A stretch of 64,000 nucleotides of DNA from an uncultured Eubacteriales bacterium (GTDB lineage: Bacteria; Bacillota; Clostridia; Christensenellales; Borkfalkiaceae), in contig CATZMZ010000003.1 of assembly GCA_958421945.1 (NCBI GenBank), forward strand, positions 1 through 64,000, written 5' to 3'. A program made the translations under genes and the position numbers. Positions 50,398 through 59,712 of the stretch are shown here, piece by piece; position 1 is the stretch's first letter, and every line of letters starts with the position of its first letter. Under the pieces are notes generated by a model, which was given only the letters and a program-made list of their open reading frames with translations, ran no database searches and had not been told where the DNA came from.

Positions 50398-53300
50398 ATG
50401 ACAAAAAACGACTGCTCAAAAAATCTTAAAACAAAGTTGATTCTTGTTTTAACGGTAATGTGCCTGCTTTTTTCGTGTCTTTTCGGATTTACCGCTTGCA
50501 AAAAGAGCGTAAGCGTTACCGACCCGACGTATTCCTATACGGAAGATACGGACAATAAAGACGAAAAGATTAAAAACGGCACTTTCTCTCTTAATGCGGA
50601 CAAAACCGCCGATTCGGCTTTTCCCGTTACCTCCGCTACCGGCTGGACGAAATCTACCGATAATTCCTCGGCGTCATCCGCCGTTAATTCGGGTATAGTG
50701 AAGCTTACCGCCGACAGCTGGGCGAAAACCGTTAACACGCTTTACTCCGATTCCGACTTTGAAAAATACGTTAAAAACGTTTTCCCCGATAAAAAGGAAG
50801 CGTTGGAAGCCGCAAGCGACAAAGCGGAGTACGTGGCGGAGAACCTTTTTAAACTCCCCGAAAAACACCCCGGCGACAACGTGGACGATTACGCTTATAT
50901 GCTTAACAATATCCGCTCGGAATCTTATTTCGAGCTGGGTACTGCGCAAAAGCTTTCCGCGTCCTCTTCCCTCTCGCTCGAAAAGGGCAAAACCTATAAA
51001 ATCTCCGTTTGGGTTAAAACGCGGAACGTTAAAGGCGACGGCGCAAACATCAGACTTACCAACACTTTCGGCGGGTCGAGTCAGGCGGAATTCCGTATCA
51101 GCGGCATTAAATGCGACAGCTGGACGCAATATGCGATTTACGTTAAAGCGGACGCCAACTACGACTGCTCCGTTACCTTGGTTTTAGGTCTCGGTTACGG
51201 CAACGGCAGTTCTTCCGAGGCGTTGAACTATTCCGAAGGCACGGTTTTCTTCGACGACGTCGTTGCGGAAGAAATCGACAGCGTTCCCGCTGCCGCACCC
51301 GTAAGCGTTATTTCTTACGGCGGCACGGATAAAATTAACGCTACGCCCGTTGACGTGGACGGCGTTCTTTCCTGCACGTACGATATGAACGTTTCATTCG
51401 GCGCACCCTGCACCGTTACGAATCTTACCGCTACGGACGTTGACTTTACTGAATCCAACGCCGAGAAAGACGGCGCGCCTATCACAAGCAAAACGTATAA
51501 CCCTGCAAGCTCTTTCTCGTTTTCGCAGGACGCAGGCGTCAGCACCGTTAACGTAAACGGCGCTTCCGTGACCGTTAAGCTTACGGACGCCCCCGTTACC
51601 GTCGCACCGCGCAACTATTACTATTTGTCATTCCTTATCAAAACCGAACTTAACAAATTCGGTTCGGAAGACGTGAATATCGTTACCACCGACAATCCCT
51701 CTTATAAAAACCCGCGCAAAACCTTTACCGCCGTTTCGGATGCCTCCGAATGGAAGAAGGTAAGCGTGCTTGTTAAAAACAATTTCGAGTCGGGCGACAG
51801 AACGTTCGATTTGTCGCTTGCCATCGGACCTTCCGACGTTGCCGCGGTTAAATACAATTCCGAATTCGCAACGGGTAAGGTTCTCGTTAAAGATTTCGAA
51901 TTCAAAACGGGAAGCATCGATAAAGCCGATTACGTAACCGCAGATTACGAGGACGGCACGGACAATCCCGAATATAAGCTTTACAATTCACTGTTTAATT
52001 CCACGGCGACCGCTACGGTTGCGCTTTACGCGGGCAACGCGGCGGATTACACCGAAGAAAGCAAAGACAGCGCAAGCTATTCGTTGAAATACGCGGACGG
52101 CAATATCGGCGAAATCGAACAGTTCCCCACCGCGGTGAACGGTTACACGGGCGTCGTCAGCGAACACGAAATGGTTAAAGAAAACGGCGCGGTTACCGCA
52201 ACCAACGGCAGAACGGGCAAAACGGGCGACGGCAACGGCAATTACGCGGGACTTATCAATTCCAAGTACCTCAACGAGTATAAAACGCTTGCGGGTCTCG
52301 GCGACATTGCCGATAAGCTCGGCGACTACGGCGACGACAATATTCAGCCTATCCTTATATATAACGCCGCTGCGGATTCCTACGGGTTTGTCGGAACGAC
52401 CAAAAACATCGCGGCAAGCGCGTATGCGAAAGTTTCGGTAACACTTAAAGCGGTTGACAGCGCGAAAGCTTACGTCTATCTCGTAGACGTTTCCACGAAA
52501 GCGAAAACCGTTTTGCAGTTTGAAGATTTTACCGCCAGCAACGACACGGATAAAATAGGTCTCGAAGGCAACGCGTTCAAGGGTGCTGAACATCAGCTTA
52601 TGTTCACCGTTGACAAGAACACCGAAAACACAGACGGCTGGGTTACGGTTACGTTCTACGTCGCGGCGGGCGCAAACGCAAAGGATTTCCGTCTGGAAAT
52701 CTGGAACGGTTCGAGGGACGGCGAGGCTAAATCGCAAGGCTACGTATTCGTTAAGGACGTATCCGTTTCCACTTCGTCGGCGTTCAGCGAGCCTGCGTCC
52801 TGGGGCAGCGCGTTCTCCGCATCGGGGAATCCGCTTTTCGACGTTAAATCCATTTATCTTAAAGAACTCGTAGGGTACAAGCGCGCGCTTACCTCTACCG
52901 AAGAAAAGTTCAATAAGGAATATCCCGATAAAGCCGTTTCCTACGACCCCACCTACGTTTGGGCGAAAAACGACGTAATGATTTACGCAATTTATAACAC
53001 GCTCGACGCGGTCGAAAATGACCCCTATGCGAACATTAACAACGAGGACGACAAATCGGGTTGCGCGGCGAAAACCGACCCCTCGGCTTTCTGGATGTCC
53101 TTCTCCTCTATCCTTTTGGGTGTCGTGTTGATTCTCGCAATCGTAGCTCTTATCGTTAAAACGGCAAGACGTAAACGCATCGCGAACAGAAACGACGCTA
53201 AAACTCAATACAAGGTTAAGAGCCGTATAGATTCTCACCGCGAAAATCAGAAGCGCAACGCCAAAACCGCTAAAACCGCGAAGAAAGAAATCGAGGAAGA

Positions 53301-53466
53301 AGCGGATGAAAACGTAACCGATGACGCGCCCGTAAGCGAACAAGCCGACGACGCGGCGGAAAGCGCAGCGGAACAAAATCTCGATTCCTATGTATACGGC
53401 GAGGTTCAGGATTTCGGCGATGCGGAAACGAACGAGGATAAACCCGATGATTCAGACAATAAGTAA
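50398..53466 (+). CDS. 1022-residue lipoprotein with C-terminal transmembrane anchor
   Basis: The ATG at 50,398 follows aaaggtg and begins MTKNDCSKNLKTKLILVLTV, with a lipobox FGFTACKK (Cys about residue 35). A 17-codon longer start at 50,347 lacks a ribosome-binding site. The extracellular part contains at least two jelly-roll modules of CBM4/9 flavour (SSSLSLEKGKTYKISVWVKT, YYYLSFLIKTEL, KVSVLVKNNFESGDRTFDL, AKVSVTLKAVDSAKAYVYLV). Near the end is a transmembrane helix (ILLGVVLILAIVALIVKTA), then RRKR and a highly acidic tail of about 75 residues. Lipid anchor plus C-terminal helix would tie both ends to the membrane. Function unknown; glycan or envelope binding is inferred. Confidence 0.75.
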   Translation: MTKNDCSKNLKTKLILVLTVMCLLFSCLFGFTACKKSVSVTDPTYSYTEDTDNKDEKIKNGTFSLNADKTADSAFPVTSATGWTKSTDNSSASSAVNSGIVKLTADSWAKTVNTLYSDSDFEKYVKNVFPDKKEALEAASDKAEYVAENLFKLPEKHPGDNVDDYAYMLNNIRSESYFELGTAQKLSASSSLSLEKGKTYKISVWVKTRNVKGDGANIRLTNTFGGSSQAEFRISGIKCDSWTQYAIYVKADANYDCSVTLVLGLGYGNGSSSEALNYSEGTVFFDDVVAEEIDSVPAAAPVSVISYGGTDKINATPVDVDGVLSCTYDMNVSFGAPCTVTNLTATDVDFTESNAEKDGAPITSKTYNPASSFSFSQDAGVSTVNVNGASVTVKLTDAPVTVAPRNYYYLSFLIKTELNKFGSEDVNIVTTDNPSYKNPRKTFTAVSDASEWKKVSVLVKNNFESGDRTFDLSLAIGPSDVAAVKYNSEFATGKVLVKDFEFKTGSIDKADYVTADYEDGTDNPEYKLYNSLFNSTATATVALYAGNAADYTEESKDSASYSLKYADGNIGEIEQFPTAVNGYTGVVSEHEMVKENGAVTATNGRTGKTGDGNGNYAGLINSKYLNEYKTLAGLGDIADKLGDYGDDNIQPILIYNAAADSYGFVGTTKNIAASAYAKVSVTLKAVDSAKAYVYLVDVSTKAKTVLQFEDFTASNDTDKIGLEGNAFKGAEHQLMFTVDKNTENTDGWVTVTFYVAAGANAKDFRLEIWNGSRDGEAKSQGYVFVKDVSVSTSSAFSEPASWGSAFSASGNPLFDVKSIYLKELVGYKRALTSTEEKFNKEYPDKAVSYDPTYVWAKNDVMIYAIYNTLDAVENDPYANINNEDDKSGCAAKTDPSAFWMSFSSILLGVVLILAIVALIVKTARRKRIANRNDAKTQYKVKSRIDSHRENQKRNAKTAKTAKKEIEEEADENVTDDAPVSEQADDAAESAAEQNLDSYVYGEVQDFGDAETNEDKPDDSDNK

Positions 53467-53521
53467 ATCCTTAAATTATTAACCGGCTATTCGTTCAATC
53501 GAATCTGACAAAACTAAACGT

Positions 53522-53555
53522 AAGCGGTCGGAGCGTTTGCTCCGACCGCTTATTT
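53522..53555 (+). terminator. terminator of the giant lipoprotein gene
   Basis: A perfect 13-bp stem (53,522-53,534 with 53,539-53,551) and a 4-nt loop are followed by atttattg. The gene-free stretch 53,556-53,746 shows nothing else. Confidence 0.85.
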
Positions 53556-53746
53556 ATTGTTTTTATATTATCATAATGTTATAGGTCAACTCTTTGTTTT
53601 TTCACTCCGCCTGACGTTGCGCACCGCTGATTTGCGATAAGCATTAAGACGTACATTGCAACAACCGTTGCGCGTAAGGGTTGCCCTGCTTTAATTTCGG
53701 ACTTATCCCGATTTTACCGTCCGTGTAAACGCACGATTTATCCTCT

Positions 53747-54484
53747 TTAATTCCCTGCCGTATCGTCGGAACTATCGCCCGCTTTGCCGTTCGTTTTATC
53801 CTCCCTATCGTCGGCAGCAGCACAACCGTCCGTAACGCACAGCCTTGACTTTGCCGCAAGAAAGAACAGCACGAGCGACGCGGAAAGTAAAATTCCGCCG
53901 ATGATATCCGTTGCCCAGTGAACGCCCGCAAGAATTCTGCCGATCACCGTTACCCCGCAAACGACGACGATTACACTCGTCAGCGCGGCGCGACAGCGCG
54001 CGCTCTTAAAATACGTGAATACTTCCGACACAACCGCGCCGCCGACGGTAAGCGCGATAAGCGTGTGCGTCGACGGATAAGACGGTTCGTTTACGCCACC
54101 GTCGGGCATAGTCGGCCGATAATTTATCGGGAATTTATCAAATGCCACGTAGACGATAGCCACGACCACGTACAACGCCGCAAGCGCGTATAAATGCTTG
54201 TCGACTTTCTTAAAAGACTTTCTTTTAATAAGCTGATAAACGCCGAGCACGGCAAACGCCAAGCCGATTGCGATTACTAATAAACCCGTTATTTCGCTCA
54301 ACTTATAGCACAACTTGCTTTCGCCGATAAAATCGAATATCGCGCCGTTAAACGCGGCAAACCCGACTTTCACGCCGTACTTACCCGCGTAATCGACGTT
54401 TACCGTTGCCACAAGCGCGGTAAACACGACGAACGCCGCCGCGAAAACCGCCGCGGCAATTAAACGTTTTTTGGTTTTACACAT
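53747..54484 (-). CDS. PAP2-family membrane phosphatase
   Basis: The ATG at 54,484 follows aaggag and gives 245 residues. The open frame runs 67 codons further upstream without a supported start. Six membrane segments are visible, with the three phosphatase motifs in order: KFPINYRP, PSYPSTHTL (PSxH with nucleophile region) and GRILAGVHWATDIIGG (catalytic His and Asp). Such enzymes dephosphorylate undecaprenyl pyrophosphate or other lipid phosphates at the outer face of the membrane. The C-terminal 30 residues are acidic and soluble. Confidence 0.9.
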   Translation of the reverse strand: MCKTKKRLIAAAVFAAAFVVFTALVATVNVDYAGKYGVKVGFAAFNGAIFDFIGESKLCYKLSEITGLLVIAIGLAFAVLGVYQLIKRKSFKKVDKHLYALAALYVVVAIVYVAFDKFPINYRPTMPDGGVNEPSYPSTHTLIALTVGGAVVSEVFTYFKSARCRAALTSVIVVVCGVTVIGRILAGVHWATDIIGGILLSASLVLFFLAAKSRLCVTDGCAAADDREDKTNGKAGDSSDDTAGN

Positions 54485-54585
54485 ATTTTTCTCCTTTCGT
54501 TTAGTTTTATTATAGAGCTTTAACCTTTTATAATTCGGAACGCCGCATTTTTTTATAGCGTTAATATGCGGCATAACAAGACAAA

Positions 54586-54611
54586 CCGCCGCGCCCCGTG
54601 GGGCGCGGCGG
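54586..54611. repeat. GC-only 12-bp hairpin
   Basis: ccgccgcgcccc (54,586-54,597) and its exact complement (54,600-54,611) are separated by two bases. No T tract follows on either strand. It lies in the gap between the PAP2 gene and glnN. Confidence 0.75.
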
Positions 54612-54756
54612 GGTAAACGCTGTTCCGTCAGATATGATATTTTTAGAATGATATTGTTAGAATGAACGTATCGACACTTTTTCATACGCGCATACGCGCA
54701 ATCGTTTCGTCAACCTTTCACCTGCGCATATATTCATTCGTGCGAGCGGTATTGCC

Positions 54757-56853
54757 TTAATATTTAACGCTGTATAAAATATCCTCGTAATCGGGTAACG
54801 TGCAGAAACGTTTTCCGATAATCAGCTCCGCGCGGTCGGCGGTTTTCCTTAACGCTTCCATCGCGGGGATAATCTTTTCTTTGCAGTAACGCGCCTTTTT
54901 AAGCGTGCCTTCCGTTTTTTCAAGCGATTCTATCAACGATTCCAGCTTATCGAGCTGTGCGCCGTATTCCTCCGAAAGCGCGGAAAGGGTGTTTATCAAG
55001 CCCGTTTCCAGCCCCGACGGGATCGCACCGAGTTCTTTTTTATATTTCATTGCCTTTAACAGGAACGTTTCGTATGCGATAATTGACGGCGTAATTTCCT
55101 TTCTCGCCATATCGAGCGCGGTCAGAGCTTCGATATGCAGGGTGTTCGTGTAATTTTCAAGCAGGATTTCCGTTCTCGATTTTATCTCGCTTTCGGACAA
55201 AATTTTATGCTTTTCAAAAAGCTTAACGTTTTTCTCGTCCGCATAATGCGGAAGCGCGTCCACGGTGGTGGGATAATCTGTCAGCCCGCGACGCGCGGCT
55301 TCCTTTTTCCATTCCTCCGAATAGCTGTTGCCCGAATATATAATGCGTTTGTGCCGTTTTATCGCGTCCATGATAAGTCCCGACAGTGCGGAGTTAAAGT
55401 CCTTTGCGTTTTCCAAAACGTCGGCAAACTTCGAAAGTTCTTCCGCGACGATGGCGTTAATTATAAATACGGGACAGGAAATATTCGCGGACGAGCCGAC
55501 CATGCGGAATTCAAACTTGTTCCCCGTAAACGCGAACGGCGAAGTTCTGTTGCGGTCTGTGGTGTCTTTCGGGATAGCGGGTAACGCGCCGACCCCTATT
55601 TTAAGCGTGCCGCCTTTTTTTCCGTTATAAGCCTTGCCGCTCTCTATCGCGGAAAGAATTTCATCCAGCTCGTCGCCGAGATAAACGGATATGATTGCGG
55701 GCGGAGCTTCCGTTTTTCCAAGCCTTAAATCGTTGCCTGCCGTCGCGACCGAGATTCGCAACAAGTCCTGATATTCGTCCACCGCCTTGATAACCGCCGC
55801 AAGAAACAACAGAAAACGCGCGTTGTTCTGCGGAGTTTCGCCCGGCTCTAAAAGATTTTCGCCGGTGTCGGTTGCAAGCGACCAGTTTACGTGCTTTCCG
55901 CTGCCGCTTACCGTTGCGAACGGCTTTTCGGACAGCAAACAAACCAGCCCGTGACGATTTGCCACACTCTTTAAAATTTCCATAGTAAGCTGATTCTGGT
56001 CGGAAGCGGTGTTTGCGGAAGTGTAAACGGAAGCAAGCTCGTGCTGAGCCGGCGCGACCTCGTTATGTTCCGTCTTTGCATACACGCCGAGCTTCCACAA
56101 TTCGTCGTCCGCCTCCCTCATAAATTCCGCGACGCGCGCCTTTATCGCGCCGTAATAATGATCATCCAGCTCCTGACCTTTTGCGGGTCTTGCGCCGAAA
56201 AGCGTTCTGCCGCAATGGATAAGGTCTGCGCGCTTTTCATAAACGGATTTGTCAATCAGGAAATATTCCTGTTCCGCGCCGACCATAGGCGTAACGCGCG
56301 AAACGTCGTTGCCGAACAATTTAAGCACGCGCAAAGCCTGCTCGTTAATCGCCTGCATCGACCGCATAAGCGGCGTTTTTTTGTCGAGAGCTTCGCCGCC
56401 GTAAGAACAAAACGCGGTGGGAATATATAAGCATTCGTCCTTCACGAACGCGTAAGACGTGGGGTCCCAAGCGGTGTAGCCGCGCGCTTCAAACGTTGCG
56501 CGAAGCCCGCCCGACGGAAAGCTTGACGCGTCCGACTCGCCTTTCACGAGCGATTTTTCGGAAAACTTCATAATAACGTTTCCGTCGCCGTCCGGCTCGA
56601 TAAAGCTGTTGTGTTTTTCGGCGGTAATACCCGTCATCGGCTGAAACCAGTGGGTAAAATGCGTAGCGCCCTTTTCAATCGCCCATTCCTTCATAGCGGA
56701 AGCGATTTCTTTCGCGCTTTTTTTATCGAGCGAAGCCTCGCCGCTGACTGCGCGGCGGACAGCCTCGTAAGCGTCTTTGCTTAACCGTTCTTTCATCGCC
56801 TTGTCGTTAAATACGTTAGTTCCGAAGGCTTCGGGAATATTCTTTACGCCCAT
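54757..56853 (-). CDS. glnN: glutamine synthetase, type III
   Basis: The start at 56,853 follows aaaggag and gives 698 residues beginning MGVKNIPEAFGTNVFNDKAM, the usual opening of type III enzymes. The conserved barrel motifs are present: THFTHWFQPMTG, GGLRATFEARGYTAWDPTSY, VGAEQEYFLIDK (metal-binding Glu), AKTEHNEVAPAQHELASVYT, KHVNWSLATDTGENLLEPG and FAFTGNKFEFRMVGSSAN. It makes glutamine from glutamate and ammonium. The 30-codon upstream extension is AT-rich leader sequence and is not counted. Confidence 0.96.
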   Translation of the reverse strand: MGVKNIPEAFGTNVFNDKAMKERLSKDAYEAVRRAVSGEASLDKKSAKEIASAMKEWAIEKGATHFTHWFQPMTGITAEKHNSFIEPDGDGNVIMKFSEKSLVKGESDASSFPSGGLRATFEARGYTAWDPTSYAFVKDECLYIPTAFCSYGGEALDKKTPLMRSMQAINEQALRVLKLFGNDVSRVTPMVGAEQEYFLIDKSVYEKRADLIHCGRTLFGARPAKGQELDDHYYGAIKARVAEFMREADDELWKLGVYAKTEHNEVAPAQHELASVYTSANTASDQNQLTMEILKSVANRHGLVCLLSEKPFATVSGSGKHVNWSLATDTGENLLEPGETPQNNARFLLFLAAVIKAVDEYQDLLRISVATAGNDLRLGKTEAPPAIISVYLGDELDEILSAIESGKAYNGKKGGTLKIGVGALPAIPKDTTDRNRTSPFAFTGNKFEFRMVGSSANISCPVFIINAIVAEELSKFADVLENAKDFNSALSGLIMDAIKRHKRIIYSGNSYSEEWKKEAARRGLTDYPTTVDALPHYADEKNVKLFEKHKILSESEIKSRTEILLENYTNTLHIEALTALDMARKEITPSIIAYETFLLKAMKYKKELGAIPSGLETGLINTLSALSEEYGAQLDKLESLIESLEKTEGTLKKARYCKEKIIPAMEALRKTADRAELIIGKRFCTLPDYEDILYSVKY

Positions 56854-57062
56854 AAATCTCCTTTGAAAATAAAATTTCGAAAATATCGGCAAAAGTCCTT
56901 TTGCCGTTTTTAAAATGATAACATTATATAACAAAAAAGTCAATTATATAACGAAAAATTGACTTTCTTCTGTCTTAATCTGCATTTTAACCACCGGATT
57001 GCTCGCTACAACGCACCGCCGCGAGCAATTTCGATAACCTCATGTAAATTCAGGCACGGTAA

Positions 57063-58211
57063 TCAGAAATTGACGAACGCTTTAATCAGCCGCAAAACGT
57101 CCTCCGCGGTGCGACAAAGATTCGTTTCGCTTTGGAAACGGCTTACGGAAAAATCCAGCGGCAGTCTATTTATGGGGAAAACCGCCGTAACACCCGCGTC
57201 GTAAAGCGCACTCATATCTCCTTCCGCACCGCCAACGACAGCAACCACGGGAACACCTCGTTTTTTCGCGCGGGTTGCAACGCCCGAAACGGCTTTGCCC
57301 CTTACGCTTTGACCGTCTATCTTTCCCTCGCCGGTAATAACGCAGTCCGCGTCCGCAATGACCGAGTCAAAGCCAACCGCGTCAAGAACGGTATCTATGC
57401 CGGACTTTAATTCTGCACCGAAAAACGCTTTAAGTCCCGCGCCGAGCGCGCCCGCCGCTCCTCCGCCTTTAAGCCTCGAATAGTCTTTATTTAAATCTCT
57501 TCTGATAACGTCGCATAAATGTTTAACGCCGTCGTCGAGAACGAGAACGGTCTTTTCGTTCGCACCCTTTTGCGGTGCAAAAATTCGCGCCGCTCCGTTT
57601 TTGCCGTAAGGCGGATTATCCACGTCGCACATCGCGATTAACTTTACTTTGCCGTTTTTCAATTCTTCCGCTATACCGCTAACGTCCACCCGCACGACGT
57701 CGTTAAGCGTGCCGCCCGTGGGAACGAAAACACGCCCGCATTCGTCGTAAAACTTAACGCCGAGCGTCGCCGCCGCGCCGCACCCGAAATCGTTAGTGCA
57801 AGAACCGCCCAAACCCACGATAATCCGTTTTGCGCCGCCCTTTATCGCGTGCAAAATTTGTTCGCCAAGCCCCACGGTAGAAGCCGTAAGTGGGTTTTTC
57901 CTGTCGCCGACGAGCGGAAGCCCTGCAGTTTGTGCGGTTTCGATAACCGCAGTTTCGTTAAAACGTGCATAATAACAGTCAATCTCTTCGCCGAAAGGAT
58001 TACTTGCGCGCGTAAAAACTTTTTCACCCTTTTGCGCCGTTAAAAAACAGTCCGCCGTACCTTCGCCGCCGTCCGCGACGGGAAGCGAAACGATTTCCGC
58101 GTCGGGGAAAACGCTTTTTATTTTATCGGATAGTAACTCGCAAATACGTTCGGACGAAAGCGTGCCTTTGAACGAATCGGGAACGAGTACGAATTTTTTT
58201 AGCTTTTTCAT
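57063..58211 (-). CDS. glxK: glycerate kinase (GlxK family)
   Basis: The 382-residue protein starts with the family signature VLVPDSFKGTLSSERICELL, and has VSLPVADGGEGTADCFL, the nucleotide region RIIVGLGGSCTNDFGCGAAA, GGGAAGALGAGLKAFFGAEL and the closing VITGEGKIDGQSVRGKAVSG. It phosphorylates D-glycerate to 2-phosphoglycerate. Length is standard for type I enzymes. It follows the M20 peptidase gene by 16 nt and may be cotranscribed. Confidence 0.95.
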   Translation of the reverse strand: MKKLKKFVLVPDSFKGTLSSERICELLSDKIKSVFPDAEIVSLPVADGGEGTADCFLTAQKGEKVFTRASNPFGEEIDCYYARFNETAVIETAQTAGLPLVGDRKNPLTASTVGLGEQILHAIKGGAKRIIVGLGGSCTNDFGCGAAATLGVKFYDECGRVFVPTGGTLNDVVRVDVSGIAEELKNGKVKLIAMCDVDNPPYGKNGAARIFAPQKGANEKTVLVLDDGVKHLCDVIRRDLNKDYSRLKGGGAAGALGAGLKAFFGAELKSGIDTVLDAVGFDSVIADADCVITGEGKIDGQSVRGKAVSGVATRAKKRGVPVVAVVGGAEGDMSALYDAGVTAVFPINRLPLDFSVSRFQSETNLCRTAEDVLRLIKAFVNF

Positions 58212-58227
58212 ATCGTCGAATTATCCT

Positions 58228-59574
58228 TTAAGCCTTGACGGTAACAGTGCCGTCCGCATTGTAAACGAGCATTTCTTCGTCCTTATTCAGCCCGTCTTTA
58301 TACTTGAAATATTCCTCTCTGCTCTTAAACGCGGGCTTAAAATGTTTAATGATATATTTAGCCTTTTCCGCATTGTTTTCGAGCAGCTTTCGGGAAAGTT
58401 TAAGAAGCAGCGCAGCGGATTCCACCTCGCCGACCTCGTAATCGACCATCTTAAAATCGTTCGCGTGTCCACCGCCTATGGTGCAGTGCGAATACAAAAG
58501 CGCGCTGGGGACAAGGCAGGCTATATCGCCGAAATCGGTAGAACTTGCCCACCACTCCGTTTCATACCTGAACTTATCTTTTCCGACCAGCTCCGCCATA
58601 GCCTCCGCCGCGACGTCGTTCATATTGTCGTCGGGAATAACCGCTTCCATACCCGCGGTGTCCGTTTGCCGAACGTTTCCGCCAAACGCGCACGCAACGC
58701 TTGCGAAAACCCTGTTGATTTTTTTATTCGTTTCAGTCATAGCGGCGGGAGAAGCCGCGCGAACGTAGCTTTCGACAGACACCTTGTCGGCGATAGTGTT
58801 TACCGCGTCGCCGCCGTGATTTATTATATAATGAAATCTTATATAATCCTTTTCGCGGAAAATTTCGCGCAAATTGTTTGCAACGTTCAACGCGCAAGCC
58901 GCCATATTAACGGCGTTAATCCCCTCGTGAGGCTCGCCGCCCGCGTGCGCGGATTTCCCCTCGAACACGGTGTTTTTATAAATAAGCCCGTTATGCCCCT
59001 TATCGATATGGAAAACCGTTCCGTCGTTTTCAATGCTTGCCGCGTGGAGCATAAACGCCAAATCCACGTCGTCGAGATAGCCGCGGCGGATAAATTCCTG
59101 CTTGCCGCTGAAATACTTGATAACGCCTTTATCTTTAAGCGTTTGTCTGAATTCTAACTCTATCCCCTCTTCCGCGGGGACGAAAACAAGTTTGATTTTT
59201 CCGCAAAGTCCGTCAAGCGCGCCCTTCTCTTTAAGCATTGCGGCAAACCCCGTAAGCACGGCGCACTGATTATTGTGTCCGCAAGCGTGAACGGCACCCG
59301 TTTGTTTGTCGCAATCGGGGTGAGTTCTGCAAATAACCGAATCGAGCTCGGCAAAAATCGCGACGGTAGGACCTTTTTTACCCGAATCCGCAACCGCGAC
59401 GAATCCCGTGATTTCCTCCGGCGCGATAATATCGTAACCAAGCCCCTTTATTTTCGCTTTAAGATAGGCGTCCGTCTTAAATTCCTTATAGCCCGTTTCG
59501 GGGTTATTCCAGATATAATCCTCCGTTTCCCGCATAAGTCCCGCAAATTTTGCGGCAAGCTCTTTCTCGAACAT
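58228..59574 (-). CDS. M20D amidohydrolase (AbgB-like)
   Basis: This 448-residue zinc amidohydrolase begins with the M20D pattern (MRETEDYIWNNPETGYKEF). Metal ligands lie in GAVHACGHNNQCAVLTG, VPAEEGIE and AFMLHAASIEND, and the lid domain covers about residues 190-310 (FEGKSAHAGGEPHEGINAV). The size and the HNNQ signature place it near the B subunit of p-aminobenzoyl-glutamate hydrolase. The precise amide substrate is unknown. Protein is cytosolic. Confidence 0.9.
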   Translation of the reverse strand: MFEKELAAKFAGLMRETEDYIWNNPETGYKEFKTDAYLKAKIKGLGYDIIAPEEITGFVAVADSGKKGPTVAIFAELDSVICRTHPDCDKQTGAVHACGHNNQCAVLTGFAAMLKEKGALDGLCGKIKLVFVPAEEGIELEFRQTLKDKGVIKYFSGKQEFIRRGYLDDVDLAFMLHAASIENDGTVFHIDKGHNGLIYKNTVFEGKSAHAGGEPHEGINAVNMAACALNVANNLREIFREKDYIRFHYIINHGGDAVNTIADKVSVESYVRAASPAAMTETNKKINRVFASVACAFGGNVRQTDTAGMEAVIPDDNMNDVAAEAMAELVGKDKFRYETEWWASSTDFGDIACLVPSALLYSHCTIGGGHANDFKMVDYEVGEVESAALLLKLSRKLLENNAEKAKYIIKHFKPAFKSREEYFKYKDGLNKDEEMLVYNADGTVTVKA

Positions 59575-59712
59575 AAAGTCCCTCCAAACAACCCGTTTTA
59601 TAATAATTTTTTATAATCTTTCAGCGATGATAAGCGCAAAACACAACCTGCTTAAAACAAACGGCGAACAGCCGTCGCAAAAGCAACAAAAACCGTTTCG
59701 CCGTTTAAATTC

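Noticed and set aside
51988..53376. 462-codon open frame on the minus strand
   Set aside because: It is a shadow of the 1022-residue lipoprotein gene; the Arg/Val/Phe-rich translation shows no recognisable domain or signal.
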